A stretch of DNA of 64,000 nucleotides from Imperialibacter roseus (GTDB lineage: Bacteria > Bacteroidota > Bacteroidia > Cytophagales > Cyclobacteriaceae). Position 1 is the stretch's first letter. Every line of letters starts with the position of its first letter. This document shows positions 33,176 through 42,551 of this stretch, piece after piece. The notes below the pieces were generated by a model that worked only from the letters and a program-made list of their open reading frames with translations, searched no databases and was not told where the DNA came from. Location: contig NZ_CP136051.1 of assembly GCF_032999765.1 (NCBI RefSeq), forward strand, positions 2,022,417 to 2,086,416, read 5' to 3'. The position numbers and the translations under genes are program-made.

Positions 33176-34132
33176 ATGACTCTTCACTTCGTCCTGCTAC
33201 TGGTAGGATTCGCTATCCTCATAAAGGGGGCTGACTGGATGGTTAGTGGCGCTTCATCCCTTGCTAAAAGAATCAACGTATCCAATTTGATGATTGGACT
33301 TACCGTAGTTGCCTTCGGTACGTCTGCTCCGGAACTCACCGTAAACCTGTTTGCTTCGTCCAGCGGGCTGAACGACGCTATGTTCGGGAACATCATCGGA
33401 AGTAACATATTCAATCTGTTGTTCATCCTGGGAGTTGCCGGAGTCATTTATCCATTGAGTGTACAGCGGACGACTGTGAAATACGAAATTCCTTACTCAT
33501 TGTTTTCTGCGCTGCTTCTTTTCTTTCTGGTCAACGATGCCATGTTTTTTGGCGCCGATCACAATTCGCTTGGCCGGATAGATGCATTGGTGCTTTTGGT
33601 CTTTTTTGGCCTATTTATGGCTTACATCATCAGGCAGGCGAAAAACGAAACCCAGCCGCAGGATGAGATTCAAACAATGACCTTGCTCAAGTCAGTCTTG
33701 TTTGTGTCTATAGGCATTGCGCTTTTGGTGGGAGGAGGTAAGCTTGTAACGGATCACGCTGTAGCAATTGCAGCAAGTTTCGGGCTAAGCGAAAAGCTGA
33801 TCGGGCTGACCATTTTGGCAGCAGGCACTTCGCTGCCTGAGTTGGCCACTTCGGCCGTCGCCGCCTTTAGGCGAAACACAGACATTGCCATTGGCAACGT
33901 GGTGGGCTCCAATATTTTTAATATCCTGCTTATTTTGGGAATCAACGGAGGCATCCGGGAAATTCCCTATAACGCCACCCTGAACATGGATTTCTTCGTG
34001 ATTTTTTTCGGATCTGTAGCGCTGCTGCTTTTTATGTTCACCTTCAACCGCAACAAACTCGACAGGGTAGAAGCGGTGATGTTTCTGGTGGCGTTTGTTG
34101 GCTACACGGGCTACCTGATCTACCGAAACTAG
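33176..34132 (+). CDS. Calcium/sodium antiporter (CaCA, YrbG type)
   Basis: A 318-residue membrane protein with the two alpha-repeats of the CaCA family: FGTSAPELTVN (about 55) and AGTSLPELATS (about 220), each followed by a GNIIGSNIFN or GNVVGSNIFN motif. The paired Glu in PEL coordinate Ca2+ and Na+. About ten hydrophobic segments are visible, with a short charged loop in the middle (AKNETQPQDE). It ends 1 base before the convergent smc stop. Confidence 0.93.
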   Translation: MTLHFVLLLVGFAILIKGADWMVSGASSLAKRINVSNLMIGLTVVAFGTSAPELTVNLFASSSGLNDAMFGNIIGSNIFNLLFILGVAGVIYPLSVQRTTVKYEIPYSLFSALLLFFLVNDAMFFGADHNSLGRIDALVLLVFFGLFMAYIIRQAKNETQPQDEIQTMTLLKSVLFVSIGIALLVGGGKLVTDHAVAIAASFGLSEKLIGLTILAAGTSLPELATSAVAAFRRNTDIAIGNVVGSNIFNILLILGINGGIREIPYNATLNMDFFVIFFGSVALLLFMFTFNRNKLDRVEAVMFLVAFVGYTGYLIYRN

Positions 34133-34133
34133 A

Positions 34134-37100
34134 TCAAGCCAGCTCTCTCAGGTCAACAGGCACAACCCTAGATACCCCCTGTTCAATCATGGTGATACCG
34201 TAAATGATGTCGGTGCTTGACATCGTGCGTTTGTTGTGCGTCACAATGATGAATTGCGATTCCTTGCTGAACGTTCTGATGATGTTATTGAACTTGTCAA
34301 TATTGGCATCGTCGAGTGGGGCGTCAACCTCATCGAAAATACAGAAGGGGGCCGGCTTCAGCAGGTAAATCGAGAACAGCAGCGAGATGGCTGTCAACGT
34401 CTTTTCACCGCCTGATAGTTGGTTGATGGTCAGTGGCCGCTTGCCTTTTGGTTTGGCCATGATCTCAATCGGGCTCTCCAACGGGTCGTCGGGGTTGAGT
34501 AATTTCAACTCGCAGTCGTCTTCTTCGGTGAAGAGAGATCGGAATACTTTGATAAAGTTATCCCTGATCTTCTCGAAGGCATCGAGGAAAGTTTCTCTGG
34601 CCACAGCGTCAATTTCGCCTATCGTGCTGATCAGCGACTCCTTGGCTTTGATCAGGTCATCCTTTTCTTTGATGATAAAGTCGTAGCGCTCTTTGATTTC
34701 CTCAAAGGCCTCCATGGCCATCGGGTTAATCGGGCCTATGTTGTCAATTCTGGTTTTGAACCTTGAGACTTTCTCCCTCAGCTCTTCGTCGGAAATGTCG
34801 GCAAATGGATTTTCTTTTACTTCTTCGCCTTCCTCCGGCGCCTTTTCTTTGAGCAAATCATCGAGATCGATATTGAATTCGACGGAAAGCCGCTCTTTTA
34901 CAGCGCTCAGCTGTAGCTTGGTTTCGTTTAGCTGATTTTGGAACTCCATCAGCATCAGGTCGGTACTTTCCCGCCGACGTTGAATCTCCCGGCTTTCTTT
35001 CTCGAGTTCATCGATAAGCCCACGGCTGCTGTAATACTCCTTTTCTGCTTCGTTAACGCCTGCTTCTATTGCTTCCCTTTCCGAGTACATCGCCACCAGC
35101 TCATCGTCATTCATCTCCGCCTTTTCCACCAGCGCTTTGATCTCTTCTTCAGTTTGTTTCAACTCGCTTTGGTTGCGCTCAATCCGCTCTTTGGAGCTTT
35201 CGTAGGTGTTTTCCTTGAAGCTAATTTCCTGGGCTATACTGGCTACCTTGTTCTCCTGCTGGTGGTACGAAATGTTCTCCTGGTTGAATGCTGCAGATTT
35301 TTGACTTAAAATTTCCTGGAAAACCTGTAATTCACTGTTTTTGGAGGCCAGGTCTTCTTCGTCGCTTTTTTGAAGGTCTTGCTCACGTTCCGCTTTTGGT
35401 TGCAGTGTTCGCAGCTCTTCAGTGAGCACCTCAATCCTGTCGATAATGTCTTCCCTTTTTGTAGTGTTGGAGGTGAGCATTTTCGAAAATTGCTCCTGCT
35501 TGGTTCTTATAGAAACATACTCCTCGTTGATCTGATTCAGGTCGGGGAGGAGGGCCTCAATTTTGTCTTTCTTGCTCGATGCTTTCAACGCATTCAGGTC
35601 AGCCTGATTGCTTTCGATGCTCTGCTGAATTTCGTCGAGCTTTTTGTTGAGCGCCTTGATTTCTACAGCCAGTTTTTCCAGGTTCTTGGCACGGCCTATC
35701 CTCTTTCCTTCGAAAAGCCCTACTGCTCCGCCTGAAATGGAATAGTGACGACGGGTAACCTTTCCATTTTTTGTAATGAAAATGGCGTCATCTACATCAG
35801 GAAGGTCGGTGTGGTGGTTGGTGGAAATGTAAACGTTGTCGAGAATAAAGCTGACCAGCTTCTTGTACTTGCCGTCAAACTCCACCACCTCCGTGGCCGG
35901 AATGGCGTTCTGAATGATCTTGGTGCTGGTAGGCTTGAACTTGTCAAACTTTTCCAGGATGAAGAAATGGGCCTTGCCTTTGGCGGCGTCGCTCAGCAGG
36001 TTAATAGCCTGGTACGCATTAGCCTCACTTTCTACTATATAGTAGTTCATGTAGGGCTCAAGAAAATTCTCGATAGTTATCCTGTATTCTTCTGGGCAGG
36101 TGATGACGTCGGAGAGAAGGGGAGCATCTTTTCCCCAGGAAGCGTTCTTTTTCAGGAACTTGATGGCTTCAGGAAACCCCTCCAGGTTCTCTACCAGCGA
36201 TTTGGTTAGCGCATACTCATTTTGCCGGGCATCAAGCTTTCGGCTTACCTGGGTGCCTTCTTCTTTGATGACCTCCAGTGTTTTGCCAATGCTCTCAATT
36301 CTGCTTTGAACTGCTTCTTCTTCTGCCTTAAGCTTGTCGATCTCTTTTTGTCTCTCGGCTCTTAGCTGGCCTACTTCCTGTAGTTTTATTTCAAATTCCT
36401 CCAGGTTAGCCGACTGCTCGGTCGTGTCGGAGGCCGCTTTGTCCAGCTCTTGCTTGAGCGTGGACAGCTGAATTTGCTTTATTTCTAAGTCTTTTGTCAG
36501 CTGGTACACTTCTTCCCGTTTCTGGCGGAAGTTGCGGTTGAGGATATTCACCTCCTCCTGAAGTGCTGCTGTTTCAGTCTTCTGGTGATCATACTCACCT
36601 TTGAGCCGATCGAGTTTGGCTGCTACTTCAGAAAGTATTTTGTCGGCTACCTGCTTTTCTTTGGTAAGGCTTTCAATAGAAAACGACGCCCGCTCGTTGC
36701 TTTTTCTGTCCTGCTCTATCTGCTCTCTGAGATTTTCATTCTTGTCATTCAGGAAGCGGAGCCTTTCGTTCTTGATTTTTTTCTCACTCTCGTACGATCT
36801 GATTTTGCCTACGTGCTCATTCAGCGCTTTTTGCCGTGAGCTGAGTTGCTTTTCTTTGGCGATCAAATCGGCCTTCGACTTCTCAATAGCCGCTTCTTTC
36901 TCTGCAAGTTGCCGGTTCAGGCTTAGCTTCAGGTCATTTTCTGTTTCGATTTTGCTCTTGCCATCCCGAAATGATTGCTGATGCTTTTCAACTGTTTTCC
37001 TGGCGAGCGCAATGCTGGCCTCCTTGTACTCTTCTTTTATTTTATAGTATTGCTGAGCCTGGCGGGCCTGCTTTTCAAGGCTTTTCAGGTTCTTTTCTAT

Positions 37101-37691
37101 TTCAAAAAGTAGATCTTCTACCCTGGCCAGGTCGGCATCGGTGTCGCTCAGCTTCCGCAGCGTTTCCTTCTTCCTAACTTTGAATTTTGAGATACCAGCC
37201 GCCTCTTCAAAAAGACCACGCCTTGAGTTGTCTTTGTCGTTGAGGATATCGTCGACCATCTTAAGCTCGATAATGGCATAGCTGTTTGATGCTATCCCGG
37301 TATCAAGAAAAAGATTGGAAATGTCTTTCAGTCGGCACGTAACGCCATTCAACTCATATTCGCTCTCGCCCGATCTGTAGTAGCGGCGGGTGATGGTCAC
37401 CTGAGAATATTCGGTAGGGAGGAGGTTTTTGGTGTTGTTGAAGGTGAGAGAAACTTCGGCCAGGTTGGTAGGCTTTCTTTTTTTTGTTCCGTTAAAGATC
37501 ACATTCTCCATTTTGTCGGAACGGAGCATGCGTGACCTTTGCTCGCCAAGTACCCAGCGAATGGAATCGACCACATTGGACTTGCCGCAGCCATTTGGAC
37601 CAACGATGCCGGTGATGCCTTCATCGAAGTTGATCACCACTTTATCCCCAAAGCTCTTAAACCCCCGAATCTCAAGTTTCGTCAACTGCAT
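34134..37691 (-). CDS. smc: Chromosome segregation protein Smc
   Basis: A 1185-residue SMC ATPase that organises and separates chromosomes. The N-terminal head has Walker A GPNGCGKSNVVDSIRW. Long coiled coils run at about 170-510 and 675-1000, with a hinge at about 520-665 between them (EGFPEAIKFLKKN, then PLLSDVITCPEEY). The C-terminal head has signature LSGGEKTLTAISLL and Walker B FCIFDEVDAPLDD. The length is normal for the family. The divergent gene at 37835 is separated by a 143-base region that must hold both promoters. The ScpA/ScpB partners are not in the window. Confidence 0.97.
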   Translation of the reverse strand: MQLTKLEIRGFKSFGDKVVINFDEGITGIVGPNGCGKSNVVDSIRWVLGEQRSRMLRSDKMENVIFNGTKKRKPTNLAEVSLTFNNTKNLLPTEYSQVTITRRYYRSGESEYELNGVTCRLKDISNLFLDTGIASNSYAIIELKMVDDILNDKDNSRRGLFEEAAGISKFKVRKKETLRKLSDTDADLARVEDLLFEIEKNLKSLEKQARQAQQYYKIKEEYKEASIALARKTVEKHQQSFRDGKSKIETENDLKLSLNRQLAEKEAAIEKSKADLIAKEKQLSSRQKALNEHVGKIRSYESEKKIKNERLRFLNDKNENLREQIEQDRKSNERASFSIESLTKEKQVADKILSEVAAKLDRLKGEYDHQKTETAALQEEVNILNRNFRQKREEVYQLTKDLEIKQIQLSTLKQELDKAASDTTEQSANLEEFEIKLQEVGQLRAERQKEIDKLKAEEEAVQSRIESIGKTLEVIKEEGTQVSRKLDARQNEYALTKSLVENLEGFPEAIKFLKKNASWGKDAPLLSDVITCPEEYRITIENFLEPYMNYYIVESEANAYQAINLLSDAAKGKAHFFILEKFDKFKPTSTKIIQNAIPATEVVEFDGKYKKLVSFILDNVYISTNHHTDLPDVDDAIFITKNGKVTRRHYSISGGAVGLFEGKRIGRAKNLEKLAVEIKALNKKLDEIQQSIESNQADLNALKASSKKDKIEALLPDLNQINEEYVSIRTKQEQFSKMLTSNTTKREDIIDRIEVLTEELRTLQPKAEREQDLQKSDEEDLASKNSELQVFQEILSQKSAAFNQENISYHQQENKVASIAQEISFKENTYESSKERIERNQSELKQTEEEIKALVEKAEMNDDELVAMYSEREAIEAGVNEAEKEYYSSRGLIDELEKESREIQRRRESTDLMLMEFQNQLNETKLQLSAVKERLSVEFNIDLDDLLKEKAPEEGEEVKENPFADISDEELREKVSRFKTRIDNIGPINPMAMEAFEEIKERYDFIIKEKDDLIKAKESLISTIGEIDAVARETFLDAFEKIRDNFIKVFRSLFTEEDDCELKLLNPDDPLESPIEIMAKPKGKRPLTINQLSGGEKTLTAISLLFSIYLLKPAPFCIFDEVDAPLDDANIDKFNNIIRTFSKESQFIIVTHNKRTMSSTDIIYGITMIEQGVSRVVPVDLRELA

Positions 37692-37834
37692 GCGGCAAAA
37701 ATATTCATTAACCTTTAAATGTTATCAACAAAATGGGGCTCAAAGAGGGCTAGTTATCAACATTAAGCTGATACTTGTCCTCTTTTTTGGGGCAGACAGC
37801 AAAAATAACATCCAATGACTTATATTTGAGGTAT

Positions 37835-38413
37835 ATGGATAGAGACGTCATCATTTATATCGTAATGGCCATTATTTATTTTGTGGTCAGAAACCTGAAA
37901 AAGAAGCCAAAACCAACTGAGGTTCAGGAGAGAAGGTCGCAGAGCGATGACGACTACGAAGGTCAGCAGGAGCCGACGTCCACGCCACCTATGAGTTTTG
38001 AAGACTTACTTAAGGAGCTTACCAGCGGAGGGCAGACAGCACCAAAGCCGGCTCCACAGCCCGCTCCTCAACCCAGCCGCTCTTTCGAATTTCCGTCTGA
38101 CGGAAAAAACTATGAAGAAGTACATGATGAGTGGGAGGACAAGGACATTGCCACTGTGAAAGAGGGGAGCCACACCAGGCTGTTTTCTGATGAAGAAACA
38201 AAAAAGATTTATCAGGAGTCGATCCATATTGACCATAGCAAAGAGGACGAACTTTCAGCGCAGCTGGAAAGAGCCAAAAGCAGGTTCAAGGAATTTGAGA
38301 TCAAAGAAGAGGACAATTCGGCATTTCGGGATGAGATAGTGGATATGCTTTCCGATCAGGACGGTGCTAAAAAAGCCATCATCCTCGGTGAAATTCTAAA
38401 CAGAAAGTATTGA
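37835..38413 (+). CDS. Membrane-anchored hypothetical protein with disordered middle
   Basis: A 192-residue protein. The ATG at 37835 was chosen because it opens a single N-terminal membrane segment (DVIIYIVMAIIYFVV); the longer frame adds 20 poor codons. The rest is charged, with a Pro/Gln-rich part (PAPQPAPQPS) and a helical end (DQDGAKKAIILGEILNRKY) that looks conserved. A TATATTTG box at 37821-37828 lies only 7 bases before the ATG. It ends directly next to the convergent DUF4159 gene. The function is unknown. Confidence 0.7.
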   Translation: MDRDVIIYIVMAIIYFVVRNLKKKPKPTEVQERRSQSDDDYEGQQEPTSTPPMSFEDLLKELTSGGQTAPKPAPQPAPQPSRSFEFPSDGKNYEEVHDEWEDKDIATVKEGSHTRLFSDEETKKIYQESIHIDHSKEDELSAQLERAKSRFKEFEIKEEDNSAFRDEIVDMLSDQDGAKKAIILGEILNRKY

Positions 38414-39073
38414 TCAGAAGCTGGTGAAACAGTAGGCGATAATGTTGGCACCCATTTGCAGTGCCTTTTGCCTTACCGTTTCTGGGTCATTGTAGATCGT
38501 TTGGTCTTCCCAGCCGTTTCCCAGGTCGCACTCGTAAGAATAAAAGCAAACAAGCCTTCCTTCATAAATAAGACCGTACCCCATGGGGGCTTTGCCGTCG
38601 TGTTCATGTATTTTGGGCAGGCCCTCGGCAAACTGATACTTCTGGTGGTAAATGGGGTGCGAAAAAGGAAGCTCTATAAACTCCAGTTCCGGAAACACCT
38701 TTTTCATTTCGAGGCGCACAAACTGATCGAGACCATAATTGTCATCGATATGTAAAAATCCACCCGAAATGAGGTATTCTCTGAGATTGGTAGCTTCCGG
38801 GTCGGAAAACAGCACATTGCCATGCCCAGTCATGTACACATAGGGGTACAAAAAAATCTCAGGACTGCCTACATCAACAGCATCTTCGGAGGGAGCCAGG
38901 GACGTGCCCAGGGTTTCATTACAAAATTTGGCCAGGTTGGGCAGTGCAGTCTTATTGGCGTACCAGTCGCCACCCCCGTGATATTTCAGCTTGGCAATTT
39001 TCATTGTGTTGTCCTGCTGGGCGATAGCGCCGAAACTCAACATGACAAGTGCCAAAAAGGAAACTTTCTTCAT
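38414..39073 (-). CDS. DUF4159 family secreted protein
   Basis: A 219-residue exported protein with a signal peptide ending at GAIAQ. DUF4159 marks seen are IAKLKYHGGGDWYANKTALPN at the start, then LYPYVYMTGHGNVLFS, and GGFLHIDDNYG with a conserved DD pair; the fold resembles a glutamine-amidotransferase-like flavodoxin sheet. It starts 2 bases after the stop of the HAD gene and is likely co-transcribed. No biochemical role is established. Confidence 0.88.
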   Translation of the reverse strand: MKKVSFLALVMLSFGAIAQQDNTMKIAKLKYHGGGDWYANKTALPNLAKFCNETLGTSLAPSEDAVDVGSPEIFLYPYVYMTGHGNVLFSDPEATNLREYLISGGFLHIDDNYGLDQFVRLEMKKVFPELEFIELPFSHPIYHQKYQFAEGLPKIHEHDGKAPMGYGLIYEGRLVCFYSYECDLGNGWEDQTIYNDPETVRQKALQMGANIIAYCFTSF

Positions 39074-39075
39074 AA

Positions 39076-39732
39076 TTACTTAAAAAGAGACGTTAGCTTA
39101 TCAACGGTGAGTCCGTTGAAATCGTTTATCACAAGGTCTGAATGGATGATTTCATGGGCTGGGTGGGTGGTAGCCAGTCCAATCACTTTTGCGCCAGCAT
39201 TCTTTCCAGCCTCAATCCCCGACAGAGCGTCTTCCAGCACAATGGAATCTTCAGCTTTTGCACCAAGCTTCTCAGCCAGCTTCAGGTAGACCTCAGGTGC
39301 TGGCTTGCCCACGCTCACTTCGCTGCCATTTACAATTGCGGAGAAGTATTTCCGAAGGTCGAGGCCATCCAAAGTGAAGGCAATATTGTCTGGTGGTGCA
39401 GAGCTGCCGACGCCCACAGCAATCCCGGCATCCATAGCCCGGCTTAAGAAGTCGATCAAGCCGGGTGTTGGTTTCTGATGAGGGGCATATAGTTCTCTGT
39501 AAATCTCTTCTTTTTCGGCACCAAGAGCCTGAATGACATTTGGGTTTTTTTCATCAGGGAAGAAGTGGGCCATAGTAGCCGAAATTGTTCTTCCGTTGAT
39601 GTGTTTTTTATACTCGACTTCGTCAAGGTGGAAGCCATGTCGCTTTGAAAACTCCATCCACGCTTTCAGGTGAAATTGGTGGTTGTCTACGATTACTCCG
39701 TCCATGTCGAACAATAAGGCGGCTGGCTTCAT
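39076..39732 (-). CDS. HAD-family phosphatase / beta-phosphoglucomutase-like
   Basis: A 218-residue HAD hydrolase. Motif I LLFDMDGVIVDN (nucleophile and acid/base Asp about 9 and 11), a four-helix cap, motif II GVGSSAPP, motif III Lys in GKPAPEVYLKL and motif IV VLEDALSGIEAGKNAG are all present. These fit sugar-phosphate phosphatases and beta-phosphoglucomutases. With DUF4159 downstream it makes a two-gene operon. The substrate cannot be read from the motifs. Confidence 0.88.
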   Translation of the reverse strand: MKPAALLFDMDGVIVDNHQFHLKAWMEFSKRHGFHLDEVEYKKHINGRTISATMAHFFPDEKNPNVIQALGAEKEEIYRELYAPHQKPTPGLIDFLSRAMDAGIAVGVGSSAPPDNIAFTLDGLDLRKYFSAIVNGSEVSVGKPAPEVYLKLAEKLGAKAEDSIVLEDALSGIEAGKNAGAKVIGLATTHPAHEIIHSDLVINDFNGLTVDKLTSLFK

Positions 39733-39825
39733 GTATTTGCTTGGTTAAATAGCGCTGGGCGTAAAATTAGCCGAGCGAATGGCGGTTCCAAATCATCTTC
39801 GTATATTTTCGCAAAAAGACAACAC

Positions 39826-40617
39826 ATGAACCCATACCTAGGAGAATTTATTGGCACGATGGTCTTGCTGTATTTTGGCAACGGAGTCAACGCCGCCACA
39901 ACACTTAAAGGAAGTTATGCACAAAACGCTGGGTGGCTCACCATTTGTATTGGTTGGGGGCTGGCGGTTACGCTCGGCATCTATGCCGTTGGCGGAATAA
40001 GCGGAGCTCATCTAAATCCGGCAGTAACGCTCGGTATGTATGCTGCAGGTGAGTTTCCTGCCGACATGATAGCAGGGTATATGCTCGCTCAAATGGCCGG
40101 TGCTTTTTGTGGCGCTTGTTTAGCGTATTTTCATTTCTTGCCTCACTGGAAAGCTACGGAAGATGCGTCTGCCAAACTGGGAGTGTTTTCGACTGGCCCG
40201 GCTATAAAAAGCACAAGTGCTAATATACTTTCGGAGTTTATGGGCACTTTCATCCTAATCTTTGCGATTTTGTTCATAGGTGCGAACCAATTTACAGAGG
40301 GATTGAACCCATTAGTAGTAGGAGGGTTGATTACGGCGATTGGTTTGTCGCACGGTGGAACCACAGGGTTCGCCATCAATCCGGCCAGAGACCTGGGCCC
40401 GAGAATAGCGCATGCAGTATTGCCTGTCCACGGTAAAGGTGGATCGAACTGGGGGTATTCATGGATACCCGTTTTGGGGCCATTGGCAGGAGGATCAACC
40501 GGAGCGGCACTCTATAATTTCCTGTTCAATGATCAGGTAAGTTTGTTTTTATCCATCGGCGTAATCTTTTTTGCTATTATTGTCATTCTCAGCCTGCTGG
40601 AAAACAGGAAGCCTTAG
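39826..40617 (+). CDS. MIP-family aquaporin / glycerol facilitator
   Basis: A 263-residue channel with six membrane segments and both NPA boxes: HLNPAVTLGMY (about 64) and FAINPARDLGPR (about 185). Asp after the second NPAR is the mark of glycerol facilitators, whereas water-specific channels have Ser there. It likely carries glycerol, water and small polyols. No glpK follows, and mscL lies 41 bases downstream, so a part in osmotic balance is plausible. Confidence 0.92.
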   Translation: MNPYLGEFIGTMVLLYFGNGVNAATTLKGSYAQNAGWLTICIGWGLAVTLGIYAVGGISGAHLNPAVTLGMYAAGEFPADMIAGYMLAQMAGAFCGACLAYFHFLPHWKATEDASAKLGVFSTGPAIKSTSANILSEFMGTFILIFAILFIGANQFTEGLNPLVVGGLITAIGLSHGGTTGFAINPARDLGPRIAHAVLPVHGKGGSNWGYSWIPVLGPLAGGSTGAALYNFLFNDQVSLFLSIGVIFFAIIVILSLLENRKP

Positions 40618-40658
40618 ATCATCATATACCAATCTACTACTAACAAAAAATCGCAAAC

Positions 40659-41069
40659 ATGGGAATTTTAAAAGAATTCAAGGACTTTGCCATGAAAGGC
40701 AATATCATTGACCTGGCTACGGCTGTCATCATTGGTGGCGCATTCGGGAAAGTTGTGTCATCACTTGTGAATGATATACTTATGCCGCCAATAGGAGTGT
40801 TGCTCGGCAACGTCAACTTCAAGGATCTAAAAGTTGTTGTTCAGGAAGCGGTTGGTGAAAAGGCTGCAGTGACCCTTAATTATGGTATGTTCGTTCAAAG
40901 TATTGTTGATTTTGTCATTATCGCTTTTTCTATCTTCGTGGTTATAAAAGCCTACAAGCGGATGGAGAAGAAGAGAGAGGAGGCCCCTGCGCCGGCAGCT
41001 CCGCCAGCACCGACTAATGAAGAAAAGTTGCTAACCGAGATCAGAGACTTGTTGAAAGCACAAAAGTAA
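40659..41069 (+). CDS. mscL: Large-conductance mechanosensitive channel MscL
   Basis: A 136-residue membrane protein that opens under strong membrane tension and releases solutes on osmotic downshock. The N-terminus [22 protein letters not shown], the first membrane segment [22 protein letters not shown] and the second ([20 protein letters not shown]) are typical. The C-terminal helix follows an Ala/Pro linker. A strong terminator follows. Confidence 0.97.
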   Translation: MGILKEFKDFAMKGNIIDLATAVIIGGAFGKVVSSLVNDILMPPIGVLLGNVNFKDLKVVVQEAVGEKAAVTLNYGMFVQSIVDFVIIAFSIFVVIKAYKRMEKKREEAPAPAAPPAPTNEEKLLTEIRDLLKAQK

Positions 41070-41088
41070 GCTACACTGTTAAAATTAT

Positions 41089-41150
41089 ATCGGCAGTAAG
41101 GAAACGTTGAATTGGATTCAACGTATTATCTTGCTGCCGATTCTTTTTTT
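41089..41150 (+). terminator. Strong terminator after mscL, 14 bases before the next gene
   Basis: A two-part hairpin. The outer stem ATCGGCAGTAAG (41089-41100) pairs with CTTGCTGCCGAT (41130-41141), with one wobble. The inner stem ACGTTGAAT (41104-41112) pairs with ATTCAACGT (41116-41124). A T run follows at 41144-41150. The next ATG (41164) is 14 bases later, so that gene's promoter must overlap the hairpin or the hairpin leaks. Confidence 0.88.
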
Positions 41151-41163
41151 AATACAAACGAGT

Positions 41164-41937
41164 ATGCTAAAACTTCAATTGAAAGGAGCCGTTGCGCTTG
41201 CGCTGCTTTGTTTTTTAAACTCTCCAACGGAGGCACAAGCCATATTGAACAAAGTAAAATCAGCAGCGAAGAACAAAGCTGCGAACGCCATTTTTGGCGA
41301 CAATGATACACCTTCCACGCCCAGTGCTTCTGAAGGTGACGAACGATCAGGGCGACCTATGAACAACACCTCGGGAGGTCTTATCACTACTCCGCCTGAC
41401 GTAGGAAAAAGCATTGCAACTGCTGAGTCGTCGTTTTCCGACAAGAAGTATGGCGAAGCGAGATATGCGTTGCAGCAAGCTATAGTCGGGATCGAAATGG
41501 AAATGGGCAACAAGGTGATGGAGTCCCTTCCTAAAAAAGTAGCCGGTATAGACTTTGTGAAGGAGAGCGATAAGGTCACAAGCACGGGAATGGCCTTTGT
41601 CGGGTTGACTATTTTCAGGGAATATTACAACGACGACAAAGCAGTAGACATAACTGTTGCCAACAATTCTGCCCTACTTATGTCGGCTAATATGTACCTG
41701 ACAAACCCAGCTTATACCTCCGGACAAGAGAACATCAAATCAGTAACAGTACAGGGTTTTAGGGGTGTGATGGAGTTTTCAGAATACGATGGTTACAAAC
41801 TGTCGGTACCTCTCGGGCAAACAAGCATAGCGATCATGAAAATGGTGAATTTCCCTGACGAATCAACTGCGCTAAAAGTATCTGACGCCTTTGATTTGGC
41901 AGGCATTCAAAAACAGTTGGGCGATAAGATTAACTAA
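41164..41937 (+). CDS. Secreted hypothetical protein, first of a paralogous pair
   Basis: A 257-residue exported protein. The ATG at 41164 begins a signal peptide (LKGAVALALLCFLNSPTEAQA); a TTG at 41107 lies inside the terminator hairpin and is rejected. After a linker, residues about 95-257 (YGEARYALQQAIVGIE, LPKKVAGIDFV, VTVQGFRGVMEFSEYDG) align with the next gene's whole mature part (EEARFALQQSLAEVD, LPKSIAGFSFV, IKVSGYKALLQRKDA). The two therefore come from one duplication. No named domain is recognised. A periplasmic site is likely. Confidence 0.78.
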   Translation: MLKLQLKGAVALALLCFLNSPTEAQAILNKVKSAAKNKAANAIFGDNDTPSTPSASEGDERSGRPMNNTSGGLITTPPDVGKSIATAESSFSDKKYGEARYALQQAIVGIEMEMGNKVMESLPKKVAGIDFVKESDKVTSTGMAFVGLTIFREYYNDDKAVDITVANNSALLMSANMYLTNPAYTSGQENIKSVTVQGFRGVMEFSEYDGYKLSVPLGQTSIAIMKMVNFPDESTALKVSDAFDLAGIQKQLGDKIN

Positions 41938-41945
41938 GACTCAAG

Positions 41946-42551
41946 ATGAAAAAGATATATATACTTGCATTGATCATACTAGTGGTTGGCCTGAAGGCCA
42001 GTGCGCAAAATGATTTTAGCGCATCAACAGCTACAGCAAAGAATGAGTACAAAGCGGGCAATTTGGAAGAAGCTCGGTTTGCCTTGCAGCAGTCGCTGGC
42101 TGAAGTGGATAAGGAGATTGGAAAGGAGATACTGGGGGTATTACCCAAAAGTATCGCTGGTTTTTCGTTTGTTCAAGCGAACGACAATGTATCGGGCAAC
42201 TCTTCGTCTTTTGGTGGATTGTTTGTTCACCGTGATTATGGCGACACCACTAAATCGGTCGCCATTGATCTGATGGATAACTCGCCCATGCTGGCTGGTA
42301 TTAACAGTCTTTTGGCCATGCCTATGATTATGAATAGTTCGGATGGCAGCCAGAAGGTGATTAAGGTGAGCGGATACAAGGCGCTTTTGCAAAGAAAAGA
42401 CGCAACGCAGGCTGTGGGAGGCTACACGCTCCAGATTCCCTTCAATCAGTCACTGTTCACCGTTGACTTTGATGGGGCCTTTACAGAAAGTGAAGTGACA
42501 AGTGCGGCCAACTCCATGCCTATTTCGGAAGTAGCCAAACTGACATATTAG
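41946..42551 (+). CDS. Secreted hypothetical protein, second of a paralogous pair
   Basis: A 201-residue exported protein starting 8 bases after its paralogue. The signal peptide ends at about LKASAQ. It has the same order of blocks as the previous protein but lacks that protein's 50-residue linker: a helical opening, a central FVxxxDxV segment, a beta part and a final TVDFDGAFTES/SDAF-like segment. It is probably co-transcribed with the previous gene. The function is unknown. Confidence 0.78.
   Translation: MKKIYILALIILVVGLKASAQNDFSASTATAKNEYKAGNLEEARFALQQSLAEVDKEIGKEILGVLPKSIAGFSFVQANDNVSGNSSSFGGLFVHRDYGDTTKSVAIDLMDNSPMLAGINSLLAMPMIMNSSDGSQKVIKVSGYKALLQRKDATQAVGGYTLQIPFNQSLFTVDFDGAFTESEVTSAANSMPISEVAKLTY

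Noticed and set aside
41107-41163. TTG start at 41107 for the secreted paralogue
   Set aside because: It lies inside the terminator hairpin after mscL, and the ATG at 41164 gives a clean signal peptide.
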